In this document: piece after piece, positions 37,121 through 48,889 of the stretch
Layout: each line of letters begins with the position of its first letter
Position numbering within the stretch: the first letter of the stretch is position 1
Source: Cercis canadensis
Lineage: Eukaryota; Streptophyta; Magnoliopsida; Fabales; Fabaceae
Direction: 5' to 3'
Length of the DNA: 64,000 nucleotides
Assembly: GCA_003255065.1 (NCBI GenBank)
Contig: QAOA01003614.1
Coordinates: 180,967 to 244,966 of the forward strand
Program-made: the position numbers and the translations under genes
Notes under the pieces: model-generated
Databases searched by the model: none
Told to the model about the DNA's origin: nothing
What the model saw: the letters and a program-made list of their open reading frames with translations, nothing else

Positions 37121-39598
37121 ACTGAGCAACATCAAGAAGAGCAACTCTTTGTTACAACATGCTTTGCAACAAGTAACAGCTCCAGCGATTCTTGGCTGAT
37201 AGACAGCGGCTGCACAAACCACATGACCAATGACCAAAAGCTCTTTAAAGAGCTTGACAAAGCCATCGTTTCCAAAGTAAAAATTGGAAATGGTGATTTC
37301 ATCCCAGTCAAGGGAAAAGGAACAGTGGCTATAGAAAGTCTAATAGGTTTGAAACATATCTCTGATGTTTTATATGTGCCTGACATTGACCAAAACCTGC
37401 TTAGTGTTGCACAGCTGGTTGAAAAAGGCTTTAAAGTCATATTTGAAGACAGATGGTGTTTGATCAAAGATGCAAAAGATAGAGATGTATTTAAAGTGAA
37501 GATGAGAGCTAAAAGTTTTGCTCTAAATCTAATGGAGGAGGAGCAAATGGCTTTTTCAAGCACTGTAAGCAATGCTGATTTATAGCACAAAAGACTTGGG
37601 CACTTCCATCATGTTGGACTTCTATACATGCAGAAACATAACTTGCTGAATGATATGCCATTGCTAGAAGACAAGCTAGCAAATTGTGTGGATTGTGAAT
37701 ATGGCAAGCAAGTTAGAAGACCATTTCCTCAAACAGCATGGAGAGCAACACACAAGTTGCAGCTGGTACATACGGATGTTGGAGGACCTCAAAAAACATC
37801 ATCTTTAAATGGTAATAAATACTATATTACATTTATTGATGATTATACTAGATTTTGGTGGATTTATTTCTTCAAATCCAAATCTGAGGTTGCTAATATA
37901 TTTTGGAAATATAAAGCATTGGTGGAAAATCAAAGTGGTTGCAAGTTGCGTACAATAAGGTCAGATAATGGGACTAAATATAGAAATGAGACTTTTGACA
38001 GATTTTGTGAAGAAGCTGGTATTGAGCACCAACTCACAGCACCTTATACCCTACAACAGAATGGCGTAAGTGAGAGGAAAAATCGAAGTGTTATGGAAAT
38101 GACAAGGTGTATGTTGCATAAAAAGGAGTTGCCAAAGAAGCTGTGGGCAGAGGCTGCAAACACTGCAGTATTCTTGCTAAATAGGCTGCCAACCAGAGCT
38201 CTGCAGCAAAAAACTCCATTTGAAGCCTGGTTTGGTTACAAACCATATTTACAAAATCTAAAAGTTTTTGGTTGTGTTTGTTTTTCTTATGTGCCACAGG
38301 TTAAAAGAGACAAACTTGATAAAAAGGCAGAACCAGGAATCTTCATTGGATATAGTTGCACTTCAAAAGCTTAAAAAATTTTCCAACCACAAAATGGAAA
38401 AATTCTGGTAAGCAGAGATGTCATGTTCATAGAGGATAAACAATGGAGCTGGGAAGAGCCAATAAAGAAGCAGTTGCCAGAAATTCCACAACACTTTGAT
38501 GATGACATAGATGATGCTCCAGTCAGAGGTACAAGGCCCTTATCTGAAATTTATGAAAGAAGCAATGTTGCTATCTTAGAACCTGCAGAATTTAAACAAG
38601 CTGAGAAGGATGAGGAATGGATTGAAGCAATGGAAGAAGAGCTCAGAATGATCAAAAAAAATGGCACATGGGAGTTGGTGGACAGACCGCAACACAAACA
38701 GCCCATAGGAGTCAAATGGGTTTATAGAACCAAACTTAATGCAGATGGTTCTTTAAACAAACACAAAGCAAGATTGGTGGTGAAGGGATATGCTCAAGTG
38801 CTTGGAGTAGATTTTTCAGAAACGTTTGCTCCAGTTGCACGCCTTGATACAATCAGAATGTTGCTTGCCTTAATTGCACATAAAAGATGGAAAGTTTACC
38901 ATCAAGATGTGAAATCTGCCTTCTTAAATGATTATTTGCAGGAGGAAATATTTGTAGAGCAGCCTGAAGGGTTCCAAGTTAAGGGACAGGAGGAGAAGGT
39001 CTACAAGTTAAAGAAGACCTTGTATGGCCTTAAACAGGCCCCTAGGGCCTGGTATAGCAGGATTGATGAACACCTTCAAAGCCTTGGATTTATCAGAAGT
39101 CCAAGTGAACCTACTCTATATGGAAAGCAGACAGATACTAATTTAATTATAGTTTCTGTCTATGTTGATGATTTGCTTGTAACAGGAAATTATGAGAAAG
39201 TAATAAAGGAGTTTAAAGCTGAAATGCTCCAAGAATTTGAGATGATAGACCTTGGATTGATGACTTTTTTTCTGGGAATGGAGGTGAAGCAAGATCATGA
39301 AGGAGTCTTCATATGCCAAAAGAAGTATGCAAAGGAAATACTCAAAAAATTTCGTATGGAGGATTGCAAATGCACTACTACTCCAATGAACCAGAAGGAG
39401 AAATTTAGCAAAGATGATGGAGCAGATAAAGTTGATGAACAGAATTATAGAAGCTTAATTGGTTGTTTAATGTATCTTACTGCAACCAGACCCGACATTA
39501 TGTTTGCAGTAAGCATACTTTCAAGATTCATGCATTGTGCCAGTGAAGTGCATTTTCAAGCTGCTAAACGGATTGTGAGATATGTTAGGGCACTGTAG
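37073..39598 (+). pseudogene. Copia pol, well preserved with a few stops
   Basis: Protease (WLIDSGCTNHMTND), then zinc-binding gag-pre-integrase (the first His motif reads L-stop-HKRLGH because TGG became TAG at 37583), integrase core with all three catalytic residues visible (HTDVGGP, RSDNGT, GVSERKNR), a stop at 38372, then a 391-codon reverse transcriptase frame (38423-39598) with YGLKQAPRAWY and VYVDDLLVTG. A one-base deletion near 39589 (YVRAL-stop, where the second copy reads YVKGTVDYG) ends that frame. Few lesions suggest a fairly young insertion. Confidence 0.88.
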
Positions 39599-39599
39599 A

Positions 39600-40104
39600 T
39601 TATGGCATTAAGTACTCTCACTCTCAGAATTTTAAGCTTCATGGATATTCTGATAGTGATTGGGCAGGTTCGGTTGATGACGTGAGAAGCACAACAGGTT
39701 TTTGTTTTAGCTTTGGATCAGGAGTGTTTTCGTGGTGTTCGAAGAAGCAAGATGTTGTGGCACAAAGCACTGCTGAGGCTGAATATGTGGCAGCCACTGC
39801 TACTGTGAATCAAGCAATATGGATCAGAAATATTCTTGCAGATTTGCATATGGAGCAAAATGAACCAACAAAGATTTTTGTTGACAACCAAGCTGCAATT
39901 TCAATCTCAAATAATCCTGTCTTTCATGGCAAGACTAAGAACTTTAAGATCAAGTTGTTTTTCTTAAGGGAAGTACAGAGAGAAGGTGAAGTCAGTCTAC
40001 TCTATTGCAGGACTGAAGATCAAAATGCAGATGTTTTAACAAAAGCCCTTACAAAAGCCAAATTCGAAGCCTTGAGAAGCAAACTAGGTGTCAGCAGCTA
40101 TTAA
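39600..40104 (+). pseudogene. Copia RNase H, first copy
   Basis: After the one-base deletion the frame resumes with the RNase H signature (YSDSDWAGSVDD near 39650, AQSTAEAEYVAA, VDNQAAI) and ends at SKLGVSSY, followed by a purine-rich tract and the LTR start at 40117. Confidence 0.8.
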
Positions 40105-40116
40105 GGCAAGGAGGAG

Positions 40117-40187
40117 TGTTGAAAACGTGCCTATAAAGCTGTTGTTTGACTAAGTGCTATAAAGCTGCTGTTTGACCAAGTCTGTAG
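40117..40187 (+). repeat. Truncated internal LTR (71 bp)
   Basis: It matches the first 71 bases of the 5' LTR, then breaks at GTCTGTAGG and continues with reverse-transcriptase sequence. This is not an end expected from normal LTR recombination. Confidence 0.8.
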
Positions 40188-40188
40188 G

Positions 40189-40985
40189 ACATATGCCAAA
40201 AGAAGTATGCAAAGGAAATACTCAAAAAATTCCGCATGGAGGATTGTAAATGCACTACTACTCCAATGAACCAGAAGGAGAAATTTAGCAAAGATGATGA
40301 AGCAGATAAAGTTGATGAACAGAATTATAGAAGCTTAATTGGTTGTTTAATGTATCTTACTGCAACCAGACTCGACATTATGTTTGCAGTAAGCATACTT
40401 TCAAGATTCATGCATTGTGCCAGTGAAGTGCATTTTCAAGCTGCTAAACGGATTGTGAGATATGTTAAGGGCACTGTGGATTATGGCATTAAGTACTCTC
40501 ACTCTCAGAATTTTAAGCTTCATGGATATTCTGATAGTGATTGGGCAGGTTCGGTTGATGACATGAGAAGCACAACAGGTTTTTGTTTTAGCTTTGGATC
40601 AGGAGTGTTTTCGTGGTGTTCGAAGAAGCAAGATGTTGTGGCACAAAGCACTACTGAGGCTGAATATGTGGCAGCCACTGCTGCTGTGAATCAAGCAATA
40701 TGGATCAGAAATATTCTTGCAGATTTGCATATGGAGCAAAATGAACCAACACAGAGTTTTGTTGGCAACCAAGCTGCAATTTCAATCTCAAATAATCCTG
40801 TCTTTCATGGCAAGACTAAGCACTTTAAGATCAAGTTGTTTTTCTTAATGGAAGTACAGAGAGAAGGTGAAGTCAGTCTACTCTATTGCAGGACTGAAGA
40901 TCAAAATGCAGATGTTTTAACAAAAGCCCTTCCAAAAGCCAAATTCGAAGCCTTGAGAAGCAAACTAGGTGTCAGCAGCTATTAA
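40189..40985 (+). pseudogene. Second copy of the RT end and RNase H, frame open
   Basis: 797 bp duplicate 39311-40103 with only scattered changes. An open frame of 249 codons (40236-40985) spans the RT C-terminus and the whole RNase H (YSDSDWAGSVDD), without the one-base deletion of the first copy. One Asp of the RNase H region differs (VGNQAA instead of VDNQAA). It has no promoter or start of its own. Confidence 0.8.
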
Positions 40986-40997
40986 GGCAAGGAGGAG

Positions 40998-41110
40998 TGT
41001 TGAAAATGTGCCTATAAAGCTGCTGTTTGACTAAGTGCTATAAAGCTGCTGTTTGACCAAGTCGGTAGGTTTCTGTTTAAGTTTGTTTTTGAATTTTGTT
41101 TATGGCTCAA
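40998..41110 (+). repeat. Truncated 3' LTR (113 bp)
   Basis: It starts TGTTGAAAATGTGCC and matches the first 113 bases of the 5' LTR. It then switches within TTATGGCTCAAAGTAAATAG to receptor-kinase exon 1. The last 154 bases of the LTR are missing. Confidence 0.8.
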
Positions 41111-41713
41111 AGTAAATAGAGCACGTGACCTGGTCTGGAAGTTGTCCTTTGTACACAGCACCATAAGGGTTAATAGTTAACCTTGGAAACTTTAGGGTTG
41201 ATCCTGTGTCTGATGTATTTGTGTTCACAGAATAAGTGAAATATACTTCATCTTCAGTTGAAATGTAATGGAAATTGTAATCGGCAATACGGCTATGGTT
41301 CCTCTCATTGGAGTAGTTGTCAAAACTTCTCCCGTCGCCGTAGTGGTGGTAATCGTTGAAGGAAGTGGACGTAAGATTTGAGCTGCTGAAAGTGCCATGT
41401 TCTTGCTGCCAGGCGCCACTTCTCCAATTGATTTCTCGTCGCCACCAAATTGTTAGTTCGTTGGGATACTTGGGGTCAATACCAAAGGTGAAAGATCCCA
41501 AAGCAGGCAAGCTATTGTTTCTCCAAGAAGTCAAAATCCAGTTTTGGCCTGTTCTTTTGTTGAAACCTAGTTTCATTCCTGGTAGAAGAGTGTCTGTGGG
41601 AAGATCAAAGCTTTGCCACAATATCCTTCTAGTTGCATTTTCACGTAGCACCAAGTTTCCATTTTTCTGTAGAGTGGCAATTGTACTTGTAGCTTTTTCA
41701 ACTGAATATAGTG

Positions 41714-42069
41714 GTTGAATCATAGAATTAAGTGAATTTATAGGTTATTTGTAATTCACATAAAAATATAGTGGGTTCATAACTTGGAGATATTTTTGTT
41801 TGACCTTAGGAAAGGCTAATAAATAATTTAGGTTATTGGCTAGCAATTAGAAAAATTATTCTTGGTTAATGAATTAGGAATAACAAATTGGAATAACTAT
41901 GGTGAAATCAAAAACCCTAGATATTTCTCATCCATTTTTCTACTCATCACTAATTTAATATTTTTTGCCTTTAGATTATCACTTATATACACTCATTGAT
42001 TCTCTAGATAAAATTAGAATACACTCAATTTTGGTACTTATTAGTCACAATTTCTATGGGACGATACTT
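41714..42069 (+). mobile_element. Gypsy-like LTR fragment (copy of 13010-13345)
   Basis: Diverged copy of the block before 13345 (AATATAGTGGGTTCAT..., GAATAACTATGGTGAAATCAAA..., TTTTGGTACTTATTAGTCAC). It replaces the 5' end of kinase copy A at 41714 and is followed directly by the SIRE-like LTR at 42070. Confidence 0.55.
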
Positions 42070-42815
42070 TGTTAGCCTCACAAGTCTCTGAACATGTTTT
42101 GATGATAACAATAATGTCTTGCTATTTCTTATATGTGTTGTTTGTCTTATTGCTATTAATCTTTGTTGAGTTTTTAAGTTGTTATCTAGAACAATCTTCA
42201 AATGAAGTCTTGAAAAACTTATTTTTAAGAACTAGTTCTTGCTTATGTGATAAGTTTACGAGATTGCTGATGTGGAAAAAGTCTTACACGGACTACAGGC
42301 CAAAGTTTCCCTTTTTCACATCTGACTAAGAGTTGTACTCTTAGAGAATGGAAGGTTACCTTTTAAGTGCACTTTGGAAAAGCCCATGTTTCAAGAAAGT
42401 TATCTATCCTCTTACACAAAGAGATACTTTTGTGGACCAAAGGACAAAAGCTATGTGATTCATTGACAAGGAGTCAGCCGGTTGGTGGCTCCTCTTTTCC
42501 CTCACCGTTTGGTCTTTCATGTGTACAAGAAAGCCAATAAAGCAAGAAGACTTCAAGGCTTTGCATGATTCATGAAGTGAAGAGAGAAGAAAAACATTTT
42601 AGAGAGAGAAGGAAGCCATTGTTGAAAGCTGAGTTCTTCATCTTCTTCTTCCTACTCTCAGTCATCCTTTCATGTATCAAGATCTTCATTGTAATACATT
42701 TACTCTTTAAGAGAGTTTCTTCTTGGGGCTAAACCAAACACTTGGGTTTTGTATCTTAGATTTCTATGGGAGAAATCCATGAGAGTGATCTCTAGAGTTA
42801 GAGAGAGAGAGAGAG
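42070..42815 (+). mobile_element. SIRE-like LTR, plus strand, running into the gap
   Basis: Starts TGTTAGCCTCACAAGTCTC and follows the LTR of the element at 2179-12316 in reverse orientation, with clear divergence. 746 bp are present before the 994-N gap, and about 390 more would complete it. Whether it is a solo LTR or the start of a full element cannot be told. Confidence 0.8.
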
Positions 42816-43809
42816 NNNNNNNNNNNNNNNNNNNNNNNNNNNNNNNNNNNNNNNNNNNNNNNNNNNNNNNNNNNNNNNNNNNNNNNNNNNNNNNNNNNNN
42901 NNNNNNNNNNNNNNNNNNNNNNNNNNNNNNNNNNNNNNNNNNNNNNNNNNNNNNNNNNNNNNNNNNNNNNNNNNNNNNNNNNNNNNNNNNNNNNNNNNNN
43001 NNNNNNNNNNNNNNNNNNNNNNNNNNNNNNNNNNNNNNNNNNNNNNNNNNNNNNNNNNNNNNNNNNNNNNNNNNNNNNNNNNNNNNNNNNNNNNNNNNNN
43101 NNNNNNNNNNNNNNNNNNNNNNNNNNNNNNNNNNNNNNNNNNNNNNNNNNNNNNNNNNNNNNNNNNNNNNNNNNNNNNNNNNNNNNNNNNNNNNNNNNNN
43201 NNNNNNNNNNNNNNNNNNNNNNNNNNNNNNNNNNNNNNNNNNNNNNNNNNNNNNNNNNNNNNNNNNNNNNNNNNNNNNNNNNNNNNNNNNNNNNNNNNNN
43301 NNNNNNNNNNNNNNNNNNNNNNNNNNNNNNNNNNNNNNNNNNNNNNNNNNNNNNNNNNNNNNNNNNNNNNNNNNNNNNNNNNNNNNNNNNNNNNNNNNNN
43401 NNNNNNNNNNNNNNNNNNNNNNNNNNNNNNNNNNNNNNNNNNNNNNNNNNNNNNNNNNNNNNNNNNNNNNNNNNNNNNNNNNNNNNNNNNNNNNNNNNNN
43501 NNNNNNNNNNNNNNNNNNNNNNNNNNNNNNNNNNNNNNNNNNNNNNNNNNNNNNNNNNNNNNNNNNNNNNNNNNNNNNNNNNNNNNNNNNNNNNNNNNNN
43601 NNNNNNNNNNNNNNNNNNNNNNNNNNNNNNNNNNNNNNNNNNNNNNNNNNNNNNNNNNNNNNNNNNNNNNNNNNNNNNNNNNNNNNNNNNNNNNNNNNNN
43701 NNNNNNNNNNNNNNNNNNNNNNNNNNNNNNNNNNNNNNNNNNNNNNNNNNNNNNNNNNNNNNNNNNNNNNNNNNNNNNNNNNNNNNNNNNNNNNNNNNNN
43801 NNNNNNNNN
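42816..43809. other. Assembly gap (994 N)
   Basis: Run of undetermined bases, preceded by a GA-rich microsatellite (42801-42815). Open frames running through the Ns are meaningless. Confidence 0.98.
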
Positions 43810-44494
43810 CGGACTCTGTTTGTTCATGAGTCCCTTAAAAAAGCAAATGGCTCACATAAAAATAAAAACATAAAAGGCACATGGCAACCAATTTCTTAAT
43901 CCCTACGATGCACTACCTTTATCTAAAGTTAAAGTGCAGTCCACCAGGCACCAGATTTTGACCTCAAACAACGTGATGAATTTTCAGATCCGATCAAGAG
44001 GGAATGAAATCCCGTGTTGACGAGGGCTATTAAATTATATCTAACCCTAAAGCAACTACCCAAGGGCCATGTTTACCCTAATATCCAACTTTTGTCGAGT
44101 TAAGAAATTCATGAAAAGTTGGAAATACATTTGATTTGTCACGTGTTTCCTTTGGGTTATATAATAAGTATGTTATTTTATGTTCCATCATAAAATTAAA
44201 CTCTTATTTAATGTGCTAATAGAGATGATTATGATTATCCTTTTCTATAATTCTTTTTTATACTCATGAAGTGTATTTTGGCAACAATTTGATAAGTACA
44301 AACAACAATTGGAATACTTTTTTGTTATATAAGAGCACATTACATTCGAGAAAAGGAGAATGAGTACATACTATAGGGATTGTATACTTGACATCAAACA
44401 TTATGATTTATATGACTCGGAGAAGTCCCATTAGACCCAATAACTGGAATTTTATTGATATCTTTCTTGGAGAAGAGTGCACAATAAATTATTT
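43810..44494 (+). repeat. Repeat block D, copy 1 (partial)
   Basis: Starts in CGGACTCTGTTTGTTCATGAG directly after the gap and matches 50066-50760 and 53956-54590 (non-coding). It sits 3' of the intact kinase, while copy 2 sits 5' of it, suggesting a kinase-plus-D tandem unit. Confidence 0.75.
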
Positions 44495-44565
44495 TATATT
44501 GATTATTTGTAATATTTTTATCCAAAGGTGATTATTCGTAATTCCTATCTTAGGTTAGAATATTC

Positions 44566-45579
44566 TAAGCTTTATCTTTTTTTCACCGTATGCGAACATT
44601 CTATGTATTATTATTGATGTTGAAGTCAAAATCACCTAAAAGGTTAGTTGGCATTACCAAAACTTTTTATTAGTTATTTTTTAAAAAAACATAAGATAGA
44701 AATTATAACAATATTTTGTAGTATTTAAGTTACCTGTTGACTAACTTATGGTACTAAGGTATAAAAATCCCTAGTTAGACAATACTTATAATTTCATAAG
44801 AATTCTTCTAAACAATTTTTTTTTCCAAAATTTAGAGGGTTTGCTTGGAAACTTATGCTGATAAATTTTAAAATGTTCCAAATTGTATAATTCATAATCA
44901 ACATAACCAATGTAGATTTAGTTAAGACATTAAATTAGTAAGTGTTACACTTGTCAATATATGGAGCTTTAGATGATCTATCAAATTGACATGAAGATTT
45001 TGTCAAAAAGTTGCAAAACTTTAAAATTCAGAATTAGAGTTCATCGCATTTTCATAGAGATATAAGACTAAGAGAAAAGACTAATCGAAAGATTCATTTG
45101 TACATATATTTTAAAACTTATGAAGCTTCATCTTGGTGGGTTTAGAGATAGAGATGAAGGGAGATGGAGGGGAAATAGAAGGGAGAAAAAGAAGGATGAG
45201 GAATTATGGGAAAATAGAACCTTTAAAAAAATTGCAGCTGATTATTAATAAGTAAAAATATTACTGTTAAAATTTATATTAATTATTCTAATGCTTATTG
45301 TAGATTAAGTAAATGTGTGGGCCCTAGTGTCAACACATTTTTCATTATTTTTGTGGTTTAACCCCATTTTTATATGGGGTAAGTTAAAGGTCCCCATTTA
45401 TTTAAGCTGCACCCGGGTCAAATTTGTTTGCGACATCTAATGTGGGACACACGAAACAAGTGAGAAACCAGTTAAGTTTCCCATGAATTTTTTTTGGGTC
45501 CACACGCACACAAATTATTGGCAGGTGACATTTCATTCATATGGAAAATTATGAGTGGACATGAATGTGCACACTGAAG

Positions 45580-45622
<43 letters not shown>

Positions 45623-45794
45623 TAATTATATGATTTTGTGGCAATCAAATAGTGAGGATGTTTGACTCAGCAAGTGGCTTATTAGCTTTTCTTATATCCT
45701 ATTCTTCACAAACTTGATCTGCTGAACCAAGTAAATATAACAATTATCAAGCATATAAATGCCTTGTTTTGTGATCATATAATACAGAGTGCAT
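44566..45794. repeat. Duplicated 3' flank of the receptor kinase
   Basis: Homologous to 32236-33480 with indels; it is the non-coding downstream part of the duplicated kinase unit. No ORF. Confidence 0.75.
45583..45619. repeat. (TG)n microsatellite
   Basis: Uninterrupted TG repeat of 37 bases in the 3' flank of the intact kinase. The equivalent place in copy A (33294-33308) holds a T-run instead, so the length is polymorphic between the duplicates. Confidence 0.95.
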
Positions 45795-48700
45795 TTATCT
45801 GGCATCCAATACTGAAATGGTCACCCCATTTATGGAAAAAGCTTCTAGCATTTCTTCTGACCCATGTGGTTCATCTGCTTCAAAGTCAATACAGAACGCT
45901 GGCTTTTTAGGAGCAGGCAGTGAGGCAGTTTCATTTGAGAGCATTGAAACAACTCCTAACATGCTTGGTCTATCTGCTGCACGGTGTTGTACACATAACA
46001 AACCCAATTGAACACATCTTAGTGCTTCATGAATAGGGCAGCAATCAAGCAATGACTGGTCAATTAGTTCCATTACTTTGTCTTCATTCCAGAGTTGCCA
46101 TGCCTGCATTAAACAAGTAAATTCTAATTAACAATGTTGTAACTGGTGCAAACTGAAGGACTACCAGAGTTGTATTGTTTACAAAATCTGAATTATTCCA
46201 TCTCACTTACTAGTCCAATAAGGTTGAGTGGGTAATCCGAGTGATAGCGAGAATTATTCTTTCTACCACTTACTATCTCAAGCACTAGGACTCCAAAGCT
46301 GAACACATCAATCTTCACAGACACAATGCCGTTCATAGCATACTCCGGAGACATATAACCACTGAAGAAAGGAATCAATGAACTGAGTTGTTTATTTTGA
46401 ATGAAATAATTATATATTGTTAAAGGAGGAAAAAAATATATAACTAATTCCTAATAGTAAAAAGATTATACTCACTGTGTTCCAACAATTCTCTTTGTGG
46501 TTTCTTCACCTCCTTTCAGCTCGAATATTCTTGCCAAGCCAAAGTCACTAATTTTTGGATTCATCTCATTATCTAATAATATATTGCTAGCTTTTAAGTC
46601 ACGATGAATCACTGTTAATCTTGAATATATATGTAGATAAACTAGCCCTTGAGAAATTCCTTCAATAATGCTAAATCTTGTTCTCCAGTTTAGCAATTTC
46701 TTTTTTTCAGAATCTGTATCAAAGTAAGCGTAAATGGGCAGACTATAGCATAGACAAAGCAAAATTAAAATGAACAATTTCCAATTGGTACTGTAAAGAT
46801 AACATACCAAAGATGTAAAAGTCTAAACTTTTGTTGTGCATGTACTCGTATACTAATATCCTTTCTTCTCTGTCAACACAAAATCCTAAAAGCCTTACTA
46901 GACTTGTATGCTGCAGTTTAGCTATAAGTATAGCTTCATTTTTAAACTCCACCAGCCCTTGTCCTGATCTTTTAGAAAGCCTCTTTATTGCTATCTCTTG
47001 TCCATCGGGCAGTTTCCCCTAAAATGATGCACCAATTAATTTTTGATGACTTGCATATTCTTTAATTAAATTCAAAAAATAAATTTACCTTATAAACTGA
47101 TCCAAAGCCACCCTCTCCTAGCTTATTTGCAGCTGAGAAGTTCTTTGTGGTAGTAGCAATGCTTCTAAAGCTGAATATCTGGATTTCATTACCGGACTTG
47201 CGGACTTTGTTTCGTTCGTCTTCCATGTGATTTAGACTGGAATCAACAGTACGGCCTCTAATTTCTTTTATCAGCATAGCTCTCTTTATTTTACTCTCGA
47301 CTAGTCAAGTCACATGAAAGGAAGATAAATATAAATACAATTAATCTTAGATAATAAATTTATCAAAGATCTACAATAAAAATACCTTCTTTTATGCATT
47401 TCTTCAGAATTACATAGCATATGTAGCATAATAAAAGTACACCAACAAAACTTCCTATTGCAATGAGGGATATCCCCCATCTGTCCCTTCTGTTTTCTGC
47501 ATTTCACCAAAACAATCTTGTTAGATCAATTTTCTATAGTGATGAATCAAATCAATAATATGCTTGTACATGAAGTAATTAAATTAATGTTGACTACATT
47601 TTACCTTCACTTTCAAAAATTTCAACAAAATTGATTCTCTGCGCACGCGAATCATATGTGTCTGTGCTTTTAAACTTTGTCCCTTTGCTCCATATCTCAC
47701 AACCAGGACCATCGGAATAGGCTAAACAGGAACAATTCTTACGGCACATAAATTGACAATCATAAGAGGTCACATTATCACTCTCTTTGAACTTTAACCC
47801 CTTAGTGGACATGAAACCAACGCCTACATAGCCCGTACTATATTCGTAGTGGCCTCTGCACTCTGGTTGCTTCTCACACCCAGAATCCCAACTCTCTTTA
47901 TTGTAAATAGAGCACGTGACCTGGTCTGGAAGTTGTCCTTTGTACACATCACCATCAGGGTTAATAGTTAACCTTGGAAACTTTAGGGTTGATCCTGTGT
48001 CTGATGTATTTGTGTTCACAGAATAAGTGAAATATACTTCATCTTCAGTTGAAATGTAATGGAAATTGTAATCGGCAATACGGCTATGGTTCCTCTCATT
48101 GGAGTAGTTGTCAAAACTGCTCCTGTCGCCGTAGTGGTGGTAATCGTTGAAGGAAGTGGACGTAAGATTTGAGCTGCTGAAAGTGCCATGTTCTTGCTGC
48201 CAGGCGCCACTTCTCCAATTGATTTCTCGTCGCCACCAAATTGTTAGTTCGTTGGGATACTTGGGGTCAATACCAAAGGTGAAAGATCCCAAAGCAGGCA
48301 AGCTATTGTTTCTCCAAGAAGTCAAAATCCAGTTTTGGCCCGTTCTTTTGTTGAAACCTAGTTTCATTCCTGGTAGAAGAGTGTCTGTGGGAAGATCAAA
48401 GCTTTGCCACAATATCCTTCTAGTTGCATTTTCACGTAGCACCAAGTTTCCATTTTTCTCTAGAGTGGCAATTGTACTTGTAGCTTTTTCAACTGAATAT
48501 AGTGGTAGAGATTTCCCACCATATTTGATCACCAAGCTACCTTTTTCATCAATAGTGAGAAATACAGAATCATCAAAAATTGGGTCGTCTCTGTTAGCAA
48601 CCCAAACAGGGTTTGTATTGTCTAACCTGTATGATATTCCTAAATACAATCCGTTAGTATCCTCAGGACTGAAGAATTCAAGCCCGAAAGTTCTTGCATC

Positions 48701-48832
48701 TGAAAACAGTGGCTGTCCGTTTTTGAGCTGTTGGCCTTGTGATAATGACTCTGCAATTGACACAAAAGGGTTTGTGAAGAACAAGATATAAGAAAAGCTA
48801 AGAAAAACAAGGTTTCTTTTCTGAATGTCCAT
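45795..48832 (-). CDS. G-type lectin S-receptor-like serine/threonine kinase (copy B, intact)
   Basis: Seven exons: 48832-47605, 47496-47386, 47300-47089, 47018-46808, 46713-46476, 46361-46211, 46103-45795. All introns are GT-AG and phases agree, giving 819 residues. Domains in order: signal peptide (about 1-28), bulb-type lectin domain ([34 protein letters not shown]), S-locus-glycoprotein-like stretch, Cys-rich PAN-like region ([15 protein letters not shown]), one membrane span in exon 2 ([20 protein letters not shown]), and a kinase with [29 protein letters not shown] and GYMSPEYA. All key kinase residues are present (an RD kinase). A plasma-membrane receptor signalling through its cytosolic kinase, of the S-domain-1 class (CES101/At1g67520-like by motif style). 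Ligand unknown. It looks functional. Confidence 0.93.
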
Positions 48833-48882
48833 TAAACCACAGAAATGCCCCTCTTCTGCAACTTTTCTCTGTTGGTTTATGA

Positions 48883-48889
48883 TTTTATA
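48883..48889 (-). promoter_or_regulatory. TATA box candidate of the intact receptor kinase
   Basis: Minus-strand TATAAAA 51 bp upstream of the ATG, implying a very short leader of about 20 bases. Copy A has lost this region. Confidence 0.5.

Larger units (their letters stand above)
35894..41110 (+). mobile_element. Ty1/copia retrotransposon with internal duplication, inserted in copy A
   Basis: A 5' LTR (35894-36160, TGTTGAAAAC...CAACA), primer-binding site TGGTATCAAAG (36164) and copia gag-pol follow in order on the plus strand, opposite to the kinase. A 71-bp LTR start (40117-40187) is followed abruptly by a second copy of the RT end and RNase H (40189-40997), then a second truncated LTR (40998-41110) that runs straight into kinase sequence. 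The expected target duplication on the right is lost. Confidence 0.9.
33816..41714 (-). pseudogene. G-type lectin receptor-like kinase, pseudogene (copy A)
   Basis: Broken sister of the gene at 45795-48832. Surviving pieces: exon 7 (34124-33816), exon 6 (34372-34222), exon 5 (about 34725-34490), exon 4 (35028-34818), exon 3 (35510-35099, interrupted), exon 2 with the membrane segment (35697-35596), and exon 1 in two parts (35893-35802 and 41714-41111). Lesions seen: a TAG stop after SHE in the activation segment of exon 6; catalytic HRD changed to HRY and a one-base insertion in exon 5; the exon 4 donor GT changed to GA; a 189-bp insert in exon 3; a copia element in exon 1 with about 207 bp of exon lost; and loss of the 5' end, including signal peptide and start, beyond 41714. 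It cannot make a receptor. Confidence 0.9.

Noticed and set aside
36623..37590. Minus-strand ORFs of 152-204 codons
   Set aside because: Antisense shadows of copia gag/pol with no recognisable domain.
42700..43873. Open frames of about 375 codons on both strands through the gap
   Set aside because: They consist almost wholly of undetermined bases; only short unrelated ends are real sequence.
48147..48791. 214-codon plus-strand ORF inside the receptor kinase
   Set aside because: It is antisense to the lectin exon of copy B, and a like frame exists antisense in broken copy A (41356-41718). Explained by codon bias of the real gene.
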